From assembly GCA_016190155.1 (NCBI GenBank), contig JACPRB010000278.1, positions 1 through 34,550 of the forward strand: a stretch of 34,550 nt of DNA. Direction: 5' to 3'. The DNA is from Planctomycetota bacterium (GTDB lineage Bacteria > Planctomycetota > MHYJ01 > JACPRB01). The notes below the pieces were generated by a model. That model was given only the letters and a program-made list of their open reading frames with translations. It made no database searches and was not told the origin of the DNA. The number at the start of each line of letters is the position of its first letter. Positions within the stretch are counted from its first letter, which is position 1. Position numbers and translations under genes: made by a program. Shown piece by piece: positions 22,363 through 31,045 of the stretch.

Positions 22363-23634
22363 CGGGTTCGCCTCGCGTTGAGCTCAAGGTCGCGCCTTGC
22401 CACGACCTCGTGCTGAACGCGATGTGTCCGGTGGGTCTCCAGACCCCCCGGTTGTTCTTTGACGAAGGCCGACAGGTCGGCATCGCCGGGATCCTGCAGG
22501 CGTTCACCGGTGCGGCCGAACGGCGAGGTGGATATCCTCGCGGTTTTCGGCGTCCCTGTTCCCTGTGGACGAACCGTCGTAACCATCGGTACCCCGAGTG
22601 AACCCGCGGTGCCGACCTTGATCGGCTCACTCCTCACGGCGCCCGAGGCAAGACACATGTACGATTATTTCGTCGACGCGCTGACGCAGGAAGCGGTCAG
22701 CCAACCCGAGGCGGTCCGCGCCCTCGCCCGCACCGCCGTTCGAGCCGTTCACGGAAGCTGGCGGGGCAATCGGGCGCTGGCCGTCCTGCTCATGGCCGGC
22801 CCTCCCGGAACCGGCAAAGGCCTGCTCACGCAAGCCTTCGCGCGGCTGCTTCTGGGTAGCGATCGCCGCCTCATCAAGATCAATCCGTCCTTCCACCGCC
22901 AGGTGTGGTCGTGCATGCAAACCTTGGGCGCGTTGTGCGCCGCGCACGACGCTCAGCTGCCTCCCCTGCCGCATCCGCTGCGCGTGATCCTGGTCGATTC
23001 CCTGGAAAGGGCCTCCCGCTCCATCCTGGAGCTCTTCGTCCACGTCTTCGCCAACGGCGAACTGACGATCCAGCCCGGAACGTCCATCGACTTCACCCGC
23101 ACGATCTTCCTCCTGGAAACGGGGCTGGCCGAGCGGGAGGTGGACGCGGTCGTCACGCGCGCGGTGGGTTTCAAGACGCACGATCTCGAAGCGCACGACC
23201 GGTCCGACGAAAGCATCCGCGAACAAATCGAAGGCCGCATTCAAGAGCACTTCTCGCCGCGCTTCCTGAGCCTCCTCGACGATTTCATCTTGTTCCGGCG
23301 CATTCGCGAAGACGATCTCGCCCTTGTCTTGGAGAAATTCCTCGGCCGACTCCGCCTGCGCCTGGCGACGATGGATCTGCACCTGCACGTCGAAGACGCC
23401 GCGCGCGCCTTCCTCCTCAGCGAAGGCGCCCGCTCTTTGCGCTACGGCGCGAGGGGCCTGCGCCAAGCGATCGAGCGACATCTCGAAACGCCGCTCATGG
23501 CGGCCCTGTCCTTCACTCGGCTCGGCCCCGGCTCCGTCGTCTTCGCGCGACGCAGCCTGCAGGGGATCACCCTGTTCCTGCCGTCCATCGGTTCTCCCGT
23601 TCTTCCGTTCGTCCGTGCACCGGTTCGCGGGTAG
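22359..23634 (+). CDS. Degenerate ClpB-D2-like AAA+ protein, with apparent +1 frameshift
   Basis: The ATG at 22359 is coupled to the previous stop (ATGA). The first 55 codons (to ILQAFTGAAE) lead, after a one-base shift near 22525, into the frame that continues to 23634 (GEVDILAVFGVPVPCGRTVV and on). If the frames are not joined, an 80-residue protein ends at 22601 and a second starts at ATG 22657. Codons from 22657 match the second ATPase domain and D2-small domain of ClpB, ending in YGARGLRQAIERHLETPL. Walker A is GPPGTGKG (last Ser/Thr replaced by Gly), Walker B is ILVDS (Glu to Ser), the Arg finger in FLNRID is FLSLLD, and the pore loop GYVGY is absent. It may bind nucleotide but probably cannot hydrolyse it or thread substrates. 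The last 16 residues come from a GTTC repeat. Confidence 0.72.
23590..23630. repeat. GTTC-rich repeat at the 3' end of the ClpB-like gene
   Basis: Successive CCGTTC-type units (GGTTCTCCCGTTCTTCCGTT and onward) resemble the array at 6108-6150. Here the array is read as protein (PVLPFVRAPVRG) before the stop at 23632-23634, so it appears to have replaced the original end of the gene. Confidence 0.6.
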
Positions 23635-23688
23635 CCTGCCGCCACAGGAACGGAATTTCCCCCCGTCGTTGATTTCTCTGACATAATT

Positions 23689-24168
23689 ATGGACGTGCCG
23701 GGCGCCTCTCCACAAAAACGCCGCGTCCTTGTCATCGACGACGATGAGAACATCCGCCGCATCATCCGCCATTTCCTGGAACAAGCGGGGTTCGAGGTCT
23801 ATACGGCACCCGACGGAGACGCGGGCCTCAAGTCCGCCGTCGCCGCCCCTCCGGACGCCATCCTCCTCGACGTCATGATGCCCGTGAAGGACGGCTTCAA
23901 CGCCTGCGCCGAACTCAAGCGCCTGGAACGTACCCGCAACGTGCCGGTCATCTTCCTCACCTGCAAGAGCGGCGACGAACCGTGGACGATGGCCCGCCAT
24001 CGCGGCGCTGCCGCCTACCTGGAGAAACCCTTCCGCCACGACGCCCTCGTGGCCCTCGTGCACGAAGTGATCGACCAACACGAAGAGGAACGCCGAACCA
24101 CGCCCCCCGCGTCCAAGTCCGCCAAGGGCCCGCGCCCCGCCCGGAAGAAGACGCCTCAGAAACGCTGA
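23689..24168 (+). CDS. Response regulator, receiver domain with basic tail
   Basis: A 159-residue single-domain response regulator. The receiver covers about 11-130: VLVIDDDENIRR supplies the acidic pair, AILLDVMMP the phosphoacceptor Asp, and YLEKPF the conserved Lys. The last 30 residues are a disordered, Lys/Arg/Pro-rich tail (SAKGPRPARKKTPQKR) that might bind nucleic acid or a partner. No output domain and no kinase gene are nearby. It starts 54 bases after the ClpB-like gene; whether it belongs to that cluster is unclear. No Shine-Dalgarno sequence is visible. Confidence 0.88.
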   Translation: MDVPGASPQKRRVLVIDDDENIRRIIRHFLEQAGFEVYTAPDGDAGLKSAVAAPPDAILLDVMMPVKDGFNACAELKRLERTRNVPVIFLTCKSGDEPWTMARHRGAAAYLEKPFRHDALVALVHEVIDQHEEERRTTPPASKSAKGPRPARKKTPQKR

Positions 24169-24194
24169 GCCCGTCGGAATCTTCCCTTTTCGAC

Positions 24195-24270
24195 TTCTCT
24201 GAGTCCTCGGTGTCCTCTGGTGTTGGGGTTCGGGTCTTCTCCGCGTCCTCGGTCCCCCTCTGGGTCCTCG
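24195..24270. repeat. Degenerate CTC(T/C)GNGTCCTC repeat
   Basis: Units such as CTCTGAGTCCTCGGTGTCCT and CTCCGCGTCCTCGG recur several times in the gap between convergent genes. Similar units occur at 29792-29812 and 34468-34550, all in intergenic positions. Confidence 0.5.
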
Positions 24271-24293
24271 CGCCGTCCCTTGTTCAGGCGCCC

Positions 24294-25553
24294 CTACTTC
24301 CGCGCTTCCTTCATCACCTTCTCGATCTCCTCGATCTCGCGCGGCGCGCCCGACGACCAGCGCTCGAAGCCCTCGGCCGTCACCAAGTAGATATCCTCGA
24401 TGCGGATCCCCCACCCGGCGTCCTTGTCGTAGTAGCCGGGCTCGATCGTAATCACGCACCCCGGTTCCAGCGGCGCGAACGGCAGGCCGGAGTCGTGAAC
24501 CGCTAGTCCCACGAAATGCCCCAGTCCGTGGCGCACGCTCCAATCCCGTGAATGCGCGTACGACCACTTCGTCAGCCCTCGCGCCTTGAAAACCCCCTGC
24601 GCGGCCGCTTCCAGCTCACGGAAACTGACCCCCGGTTTGAGGATCCGTTCCGCCGCCTTCTGCGCCTCCAGCGCGCATTCATACGCCTCGCGTTGCTCCT
24701 TCCCGAACACGCCGTCGGTCGGAATCGTGCGCGTGATGTCGCTAGCATATCCTCGATACGACGCGCCGACATCCATCACTACCAGCGAGTCCGCCGGAAG
24801 CACCGCGGAGTTCTTGCTGTAATGGAGGATCGTGCCGTTCTTCCCCGCCCCGACGATCGACGGGAACGCCACGCCGTCGCAGCCCTGCTGCCGGAACGTG
24901 TCCTCGATCGCCTTCTGCAACTCGCCCTCGCTCATGCCGCTGCGACACGCGACCATCGCCGCCCGATGAGCCGCGTTCGTCCCCTCCGCGGCCTTCTTCA
25001 TCATCAGGATCTCCGCGGGGCTCTTGACCGTGCGCATGCGCGCCAGCTGATCGGCGATGGGATTGCGCCCTCGCTCGTCGGTCGCGCGCAGCTCCACATC
25101 CGGAGCGACCGCCTCAATCGCCTTCCGCGTCGTCGCGCGTGCACGCGCGTGAACGACCCTCGCGGCCGGGAACACGTCCTTGGCGAAGGTCTCGAACTCC
25201 TCCCGCGGCAACACGTGTTCCAGGCCTGTTTCCTCGCGGATCTTTTCCGGATCCTCGACGGTGAAAACGAAGGCCTCCTTCTCGCCCGGCACCAACACGA
25301 GGAGATCCCCCGCCGCGTGATACCCCGCCAGATAGCCGTAGTCGTAGCGCGGCGTGTTGGCATCGATGCCCTCCATGCCCGCGAACAACTTCTCCGCCTC
25401 CATGACGACGATCCCGTCGGACAGCGCCTCCATCAGCCGCGCCCGCCGCTGGACGTACTCCGACAACGGAATCGTCGGCCGCGCCGCATCCTGAACGAAG
25501 CCCAGCAGCGAAACGCCGAACGCCCCGATCAGCAGTCGTCTCTGGATGTTCAT
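24294..25553 (-). CDS. Exported M24-family Xaa-Pro aminopeptidase
   Basis: A 419-residue metallopeptidase with a signal peptide (MNIQRRLLIGAFGVSLLGFV). The N-terminal creatinase-like domain covers about 30-165 and the pita-bread catalytic domain about 180-410. All five metal ligands are visible: Asp in VVMDVGA, Asp in ASDITRT, His in HGLGHFVGL, Glu in TIEPG and Glu in IRIEDIYLV. It should remove an N-terminal residue before proline, outside the cytoplasm. The gene follows the aspartyl-protease/PDZ gene after only 7 bases, so the two exported peptidases form an operon. Confidence 0.92.
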   Translation of the reverse strand: MNIQRRLLIGAFGVSLLGFVQDAARPTIPLSEYVQRRARLMEALSDGIVVMEAEKLFAGMEGIDANTPRYDYGYLAGYHAAGDLLVLVPGEKEAFVFTVEDPEKIREETGLEHVLPREEFETFAKDVFPAARVVHARARATTRKAIEAVAPDVELRATDERGRNPIADQLARMRTVKSPAEILMMKKAAEGTNAAHRAAMVACRSGMSEGELQKAIEDTFRQQGCDGVAFPSIVGAGKNGTILHYSKNSAVLPADSLVVMDVGASYRGYASDITRTIPTDGVFGKEQREAYECALEAQKAAERILKPGVSFRELEAAAQGVFKARGLTKWSYAHSRDWSVRHGLGHFVGLAVHDSGLPFAPLEPGCVITIEPGYYDKDAGWGIRIEDIYLVTAEGFERWSSGAPREIEEIEKVMKEARK

Positions 25554-25560
25554 GTCCCCG

Positions 25561-26403
25561 TCACTCCCCGGCGCGCGGCGCCGCCGTCACTTCGAGATCC
25601 ACGTCCTTCCGATCGCGAACGACGCTGAACCGCAGAACGTCGCCCGCTTTCGCCCGCGCCAGGATCTTGCGGTAGTCCTCCGCCCGCTCGACGCGCCGTC
25701 CATCGATCTCTTGGATCACGTCCCCCTTGCGCATCCCCGCCTCGGCCGCGGGACTGTCGGGGGCGACCGCTTTGACGATCACGCCTCCCTCTACGCCGAT
25801 CTCGTTGGCGAGATCGTCACCGATCGTGGCATACGTGATCCCGATGTGCACGGCGGGCGCCGGAGTCGGCGCAGGGCGCGCCGCCCGTTCGGCCCGGCGA
25901 CCGAATCGTTCGAGCGGATCCTCCGGCGTGTAGTCGTTGGGAACCAGCGCGAGGGTCTTCGCCTTGTAGTCGATCGTCGTGATGAACTGGCTGATGTAGT
26001 TGTAGCCCAGGATGCCGTCGTAAGCGATCCCCTGCAATCCCAGCGGCAGATCCGCTTGCGGCACCATCATGATCGCCACCGGCAGATCCGCCACGGCGGC
26101 CTTGCCGGCGCCGATCGAGCCGACCGTCTTGAACACCGGCGCCAGACCGAAAAAGCGGCCGCCGGGATCGTCCTTGGTCAACACCCCCAGCTTGCGCGCC
26201 GCAGCCGGCTTGAGCACGGTGACGCTGGCGCCCGTGTCGAAAATGAATCGCAGGCCGTCGGTGCCGTTGACGCTGCCTTTGACGAAGATGATGCTCGATT
26301 CCAGCTCGAACGAGACCTTGTCTCCCGGGCGGTCCGGCTCTTGGGCAACGGCCACGGCCGGCCACCACAAGAGCGCGGCCAAGATTACGGCATTTCGTCT
26401 CAT
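25561..26403 (-). CDS. Exported retropepsin-like aspartyl protease with PDZ domain
   Basis: A 280-residue protein with a signal peptide (MRRNAVILAALLWWPAVAVAQ). The aspartyl protease unit contains the active motif FDTGAS at about 54-59 and the later hydrophobic-Gly motif DGILGYN; being a single unit it should work as a dimer. A PDZ domain covers about 195-275 (GGVIVKAVAPDSPAAEAGMRKGD). A linker rich in Ala and Pro separates them. A GTG three codons upstream is possible, but GAGGTG positions the ATG at 26403. It is first in an operon with the M24 peptidase. Confidence 0.85.
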   Translation of the reverse strand: MRRNAVILAALLWWPAVAVAQEPDRPGDKVSFELESSIIFVKGSVNGTDGLRFIFDTGASVTVLKPAAARKLGVLTKDDPGGRFFGLAPVFKTVGSIGAGKAAVADLPVAIMMVPQADLPLGLQGIAYDGILGYNYISQFITTIDYKAKTLALVPNDYTPEDPLERFGRRAERAARPAPTPAPAVHIGITYATIGDDLANEIGVEGGVIVKAVAPDSPAAEAGMRKGDVIQEIDGRRVERAEDYRKILARAKAGDVLRFSVVRDRKDVDLEVTAAPRAGE

Positions 26404-26542
26404 GGAATTCACCTCTTGTTCCTTCTTATACGAGGCGCGTGTCGGATTTTGTCGCGAATTCCGCGAACGAACCGGCGCCTCCCGCGTCTTACCGTAAGCG
26501 CCGTTTCACGCGCCGTACGACGTCGTATCATAAGGACAGGCC

Positions 26543-28390
26543 ATGCATCACATCGCGCGGATGTTGTTGGCCGCCGCCCTCGTCGGCCCCGTCGTGGCGC
26601 AAGATCCGCCTGCCGACCCTCCGAAGGATGAGAAGTCCGCCCGCCGACTCGAACGCGAGAAGAAAGCCGAGCAGCTCTGGCAGGACGCTCAGAAACTCAT
26701 GGAGGCCGGCAAGCACGCCGAAGCGCTGGAGAGCCTGCGGATGCTGCGGGAGAAGTACATCGATACCGAGGTGTACGTCGCCAAGAATCAGGAGATCCGC
26801 CGGACGTGGCTCGAGTGCGGCTACAAGGTCGCCGCGGTGGGGTTGCAGAAACAGGGGCTCGGCACGCGCCTGCATCTCGACACCTCTCTCGGGTTCCGTT
26901 TCGCCCCGCCCGAGGGTTGGCGCGGCATCCCGAACTGGCAAGCGCTCTTCGGCCAAACGGACACGTCGGAAGGGAACAACCGCGGGGAATCGTACCGTTG
27001 CGCGCGCTATACGTCGCGCTGGTCGGAGTTGCTCTACCTCGACGTCTACAAGACCTACGGGCCGGCGGGGGCCGAGCAGGTGCTGGAGGGCGCCCACAAG
27101 ATCTACCGCCGCGACGAGACCGATCTGAAAGAGATCGCGGCCGGCGCCGGCTTCTCGCACCGCAAGTATCAGACGGTCAAGCGCGCCTTCACGGACGGCG
27201 AAGGCAGCCGCAAGGTCGTCTACGCCTTCTACGATCCTTCGACGAAGAAGGGCTTCGGCTTGGTCGGCTACTGGAAAGTCCGCGAGGACGGCGGCATCAT
27301 CATCACCCTCGGGGGCACCCCCGCTTCCTCCGAGGAGAAGGCGCCGCAACCCGAGGACAAGGACTGGGACTTCGCGGTGAGCGTCTACGATCAGGTGGCC
27401 AGGTCGTTCGAGATCATGGATCAGGGCACGCTCACCGCGGAACGCCTGCGCCGCAAGGGTTCTCCGCTCAACGCCGGCGGATGGATCGTGCAGTGCGCCG
27501 ACTGGAATCAGCACGTCACCGCCAACTACATCATCGAGTACGCGACGCGCAAGGAATTCGCCGAGCGCCTGGGCAAGGAGCTCGAGACGATCATGGCGCT
27601 TTACAAGAAGGTGATCCCGTCTCACAAGGCCGTGGAACGCGGCCGCGTCAAGCTCTTCGACTGCGAAGAGGATTTCCAATACTACGGCCAGGCGCCCGGC
27701 GCGGCCGCGTACTGGAGTCCCGCGCAGCGGGAGATCGTCGCCTACCGATACCAGCGCCGCAAGGTGAAGATCGGCGAGAAGGCCGCCGACCAGGAAATGA
27801 CCATCGCCGAGGAGAAGAACCCCGAGGAGGTCACCTTCAACATCATCTATCACGAGGCGTTCCACCAGTACATGGAGAACATCATGGGCATCAGCCGGGA
27901 TGTGTACGTCCCGAGCTGGCTCAACGAAGGAATGGGCGACTATTTCTTCGGCGGCCGGTGGAACAAGAACGGCAAGTTCGAGATCGGGCTCAATGATTGG
28001 CGCTTGGAGACGATCGTCAAGGCCGTGAAGGAGAACAAGCATGTCCCGCTCGCGAAGCTCTTCGAGTACACGCAAGCCGACTATTACTCGAACGCGGGCC
28101 TGTGCTACGCGGAAGGGTGGTCGATCTGCTATTTCTTCTTGAGCGAAGAGGGAAAGAAGAAGCGGTATCACCTGATTCCGCCGCGCTTCTTCGACGAGCT
28201 CAAGAAGAGCGGCGATTACAAGAGGGTGAACGCCAAGGTCCTCTCGCAGGTCAACCTCGACGAGATGGAGCGGGAGTGGAAGGCGTTCGTCCTGGGCCTG
28301 GAGCGATTCCTGCCCCAGAAGCCGCAGGATGAGAAGTCGGGCACGAAGGAACCTCCGCCGAAGTCGCCGCAGAAGAACGGCCGGCGGTAG
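26543..28390 (+). CDS. Exported DUF1570-type zinc metalloprotease
   Basis: A 615-residue protein with a signal peptide (MLLAAALVGPVVAQ region). Residues 30-80 look like one TPR-type helical pair. The zinc site is YHEAFHQY with His437, Glu438 and His441, and a gluzincin-type third ligand Glu462 in LNEGMGDYF. This fits DUF1570/peptidase MA-like proteins, which are abundant in planctomycetes and largely uncharacterised. The middle 120-330 region is beta-rich with no clear match. The C-terminal 30 residues are Lys/Pro-rich. AAGGACAGG precedes the ATG. The substrate is unknown. Confidence 0.8.
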   Translation: MHHIARMLLAAALVGPVVAQDPPADPPKDEKSARRLEREKKAEQLWQDAQKLMEAGKHAEALESLRMLREKYIDTEVYVAKNQEIRRTWLECGYKVAAVGLQKQGLGTRLHLDTSLGFRFAPPEGWRGIPNWQALFGQTDTSEGNNRGESYRCARYTSRWSELLYLDVYKTYGPAGAEQVLEGAHKIYRRDETDLKEIAAGAGFSHRKYQTVKRAFTDGEGSRKVVYAFYDPSTKKGFGLVGYWKVREDGGIIITLGGTPASSEEKAPQPEDKDWDFAVSVYDQVARSFEIMDQGTLTAERLRRKGSPLNAGGWIVQCADWNQHVTANYIIEYATRKEFAERLGKELETIMALYKKVIPSHKAVERGRVKLFDCEEDFQYYGQAPGAAAYWSPAQREIVAYRYQRRKVKIGEKAADQEMTIAEEKNPEEVTFNIIYHEAFHQYMENIMGISRDVYVPSWLNEGMGDYFFGGRWNKNGKFEIGLNDWRLETIVKAVKENKHVPLAKLFEYTQADYYSNAGLCYAEGWSICYFFLSEEGKKKRYHLIPPRFFDELKKSGDYKRVNAKVLSQVNLDEMEREWKAFVLGLERFLPQKPQDEKSGTKEPPPKSPQKNGRR

Positions 28391-28502
28391 CGCCGTCGCT
28401 TCGTCCGGCAGGCCCGCGCAGGGGGATCGCGGCATTCCGCGGGAGCTTCGCGTCACCGCGCGCGGCGCTTACTTTTTCGAAACCAGCCCGCGCACCATGG
28501 GG

Positions 28503-28508
28503 TACGAT
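28503..28508 (+). promoter_or_regulatory. -10-like element before the zinc-ribbon membrane gene
   Basis: TACGAT ends 10 bases before the ATG at 28519. No Shine-Dalgarno sequence lies between, so the message may start close to the start codon. Confidence 0.4.
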
Positions 28509-28518
28509 CAAGATCGGT

Positions 28519-29784
28519 ATGACGCCTAACGAAGAAAGCTCGATCGAAGCGACCTGTTTGTGTGGTACCCGTGCCCGCATGGGGGCGAAAATGGCCGGCC
28601 AGACGATCAAGTGCATGGCTTGCGGGCGATCCTTGCCGCTGCCTTCCTCGGAGACGGCATCCCCCGACGTTCCCCAAGACGCCCTTCACGCACGCTATCG
28701 GGCCGCCCTGGATGCGTTCAAGGACCGGCCGCGCGACTTGGACGGCATCCTGGAACTGGCGGAAGCCGCGGAGGCGCTGGGTCAGAAATCGGAAGCGTTC
28801 CTCTATTATGAACGGCTCTACCAATTGGAGCCCGGCCGGGCCGGAATCGTCACGCGCCTGCGCGCCTGCGCGATCACGCCGGACCAAGTGAAGAAAGCGG
28901 CGGCGTGCGTGGAGTACGCCCCCACCTTCTCCCACACTCTCGACGACGTGTTCACCTATCCCTTCCGAGGAGTCGGCATCCTGCTCATGGTCATGGGCGG
29001 GATCATGTTCATCGTCTTGTCCACCGTCCTTCGCTTCACGGTCCCCGCCTACGCCGGCGGGTACGCAACGTACATCGTGGCGGCGTGCTTGGCGTTCGCC
29101 GTCATCATGGGCTACTTGTCGTCGTTCTTCCTGTCGGTCCTCCACACGACGGCCACCGGCGCCGATGAAGTTCCGCAGTGGCCGGACATCACCGACGTCC
29201 CGGCCATGGTCTTCGATCTGCTGAAGTTCACTCTGGCCCACGTCGCTTCGTTCCTCCCCGCCGCTCTGGTGATCATCGGGATGATCCTCTGGCTCGTCGA
29301 TGTGGCCGCGGCCTCCTCGTACGGGGAAGGCGAAGCGGCCCTCGGGCGCATGGCCATCATCGTGTGGATCTGTCTCCCCCCGATCATCCTGCTCGGTCTG
29401 ATGGGCCTGTGCTACCTGCCTATGGCCCTTCTGGCCAACTGCATCTTCGGATTTCCGCTAAGCTGCTTCAATCCCGCCTTCATCGTCCGCTCCATCTGGG
29501 CGACCCGCGGCGACTATCTGATATGCCTGCTGGCCTATCTGGTGCTGTATGTCGTCGACACGGTCGTCAGCTTCATCGCCGGCTTGAACGACCTGGTCTT
29601 TTTCGCCAGCGTCATCCCCGCATCGATTTTCACGATGTACGCCACGGTGGTGCAGATGCGCTTGCTCGGTCAATTCTATCGGTACAACCAGGGGCGCCTG
29701 GGGTGGGTGATGGACGGCAGCCGCGTCGATCGAGGACGCAAGAGCGACGCCGACGGCGCGACCGGCGACCGCGCAACGACTTGA
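28519..29784 (+). CDS. Zinc-ribbon membrane protein of unknown function
   Basis: A 421-residue protein. Cys13 and Cys15 with Cys32 and Cys35 (CLCG ... CMACG) form a zinc-ribbon-like knuckle, a common start of planctomycete membrane proteins. Residues 55-130 are helical, with TPR-like character. About six membrane helices follow from residue 151 to 385, with a large glycine-rich, hydrophobic content, and the protein ends in a basic cytoplasmic tail. The membrane part resembles DUF4013-like proteins in hydrophobic pattern, but I cannot assign a family. It is alone on its strand, convergent with prfB. Confidence 0.7.
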   Translation: MTPNEESSIEATCLCGTRARMGAKMAGQTIKCMACGRSLPLPSSETASPDVPQDALHARYRAALDAFKDRPRDLDGILELAEAAEALGQKSEAFLYYERLYQLEPGRAGIVTRLRACAITPDQVKKAAACVEYAPTFSHTLDDVFTYPFRGVGILLMVMGGIMFIVLSTVLRFTVPAYAGGYATYIVAACLAFAVIMGYLSSFFLSVLHTTATGADEVPQWPDITDVPAMVFDLLKFTLAHVASFLPAALVIIGMILWLVDVAAASSYGEGEAALGRMAIIVWICLPPIILLGLMGLCYLPMALLANCIFGFPLSCFNPAFIVRSIWATRGDYLICLLAYLVLYVVDTVVSFIAGLNDLVFFASVIPASIFTMYATVVQMRLLGQFYRYNQGRLGWVMDGSRVDRGRKSDADGATGDRATT

Positions 29785-29791
29785 TCGACGG

Positions 29792-29812
29792 ACTCCGCGT
29801 CCTCTGCCGTCG
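29792..29812. repeat. Short CTCCGCGTCCTCTGCCG repeat unit
   Basis: A single unit of the family seen at 24195-24270 and 34468-34550, placed between two convergent stops. Confidence 0.4.
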
Positions 29813-29833
29813 GTTTCCCCTTGCTCGGGGGCC

Positions 29834-30935
29834 TCAATACTTCCGCCCCTTCCACTTCAAGAACGCCTCGATGAACTCGTCGATCTCGCCGTCGAGCACC
29901 GCCTGCACGTTGCCCGTCTCGACGTCCGTGCGATGGTCCTTCACCAGCGTATACGGCTGCATCGTGTAGGAACGGATTTGCGAGCCGAAGGCGATTTCGC
30001 CCTTCTCGCCGTAGAGCTTCGCGAACTCCTGCTCGCGCTTGGCCTCCTCCATCCGGTACAGCTTCGCCCCCAGCGTGCGCATCGCGTACTTGCGATTGAG
30101 CTGCTGCGAGCGCTCATTCTGGCAGGACACCACGATGCCGGTGGGCAGATGGGTGATGCGCACGGCGCTTTGCGTCTTGTTCACGTGCTGGCCGCCCGGC
30201 CCTCCCGCGCTGAACGTGTCGATCCGCAGATCGCGCTCGTTGATGTGGATCTCCAGATCGTCGAACTCCGGAATGACGTCCACGGCCGCGAAGCTGGTCT
30301 GGCGCCGGTGGTTGGCGTCGAACGGCGAGATCCGCACGAGCCGGTGGACGCCGATTTCGCTCTTGAGATACCCAAACGGGTACTTGCCGCGCACCTCCAC
30401 GACCGAGCGTTTGAGGCCCGCCTCCTCCCCGCGCAGCAGCTCCATCACGCGATACTCATAGCCGTTACGTTCCAGCCAGCGCGTGTACATCCGCAGGAGC
30501 ATCTCCGCCCAGTCCATGGCGTCGACGCCGCCGGCGCCCGCGTGGATCGTCAGGAAGACGTCGCGCGCGTCGTTCCGCGCCGTAAAGAGCGTCTGCAGCT
30601 CGATCGCTTCCACGCGGTGCTCGTACGCGGGCCCCTTGGCCTCCGCCTCGGCGATGTGCCGGCGGTCTCGTTCGTCGTCGCACATCTCGAGCAGGCCGAT
30701 CTCATCGGACAGCTCGCGCGTAAGAACGGCGTAGGAATCGACGACGGCCTTGAGTCCTTTGAGCTCGCCGATCAGCGTTTGTGCCGCGTCCTGGTTCGAC
30801 CAGAAATCGGGCGCGGCCATCTTGCGCTCGATCTCTTTGATGCGGTTGTTCTTGTTCTCGATTTCAAAGAGAGTCCCGCAGCGACGCGAGCCTCTTGTCC
30901 AGGAGCTTCAGATGGGAGATCACTTCGTCTTTCAT
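29834..30935 (-). CDS. prfB: Peptide chain release factor 2, with programmed +1 frameshift
   Basis: A 366-residue RF2 that releases peptides at UGA and UAA. The catalytic GGQ is in SAGGPGGQHVNKTQSA. The ATG at 30935 opens 23 codons that end in CTT TGA at 30869-30864. A +1 shift at CTT continues into LEIENKNNRIKEIE and the rest of the protein, giving the standard RF2 length. The recognition loop lies in the MELLRGEEAGLKRS to YLKSEIGVHRLVR region. The start has no good Shine-Dalgarno sequence but has TATTCT 10 bases upstream. Confidence 0.95.
30864..30879 (-). other. RF2 frameshift site
   Basis: CGGGAC TCT CTT TGA A matches the known layout of a purine-rich Shine-Dalgarno-like stretch, three bases, CTT and an in-frame TGA. 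The stimulatory site (GCGGGA) is weaker than the AGGGGG of E. coli, and the base after TGA is A rather than C. Confidence 0.85.
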
Positions 30936-30945
30936 GGTGCCCCCC

Positions 30946-30951
30946 AGAATA
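30946..30951 (-). promoter_or_regulatory. -10-like element of prfB
   Basis: TATTCT on the minus strand ends 10 bases before the prfB ATG. The spacer GGGGGGCACC has only a poor match to a ribosome site. Confidence 0.45.
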
Positions 30952-31045
30952 GAATCCGCTTCCTCACATCGCAAAGAGAACAAGCGCTGCAACCCGGCGC
31001 GCCCCTCGCGGGTCACACCCCCGGAATGAAATCGGAGGAAGAACG

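Noticed and set aside
20202-23634. Gas-vesicle cluster, because Hsp20-like and AAA proteins also occur there.
   Set aside because: There is no GvpA-type structural protein, and the ATPase is ClpB-like rather than GvpN-like.
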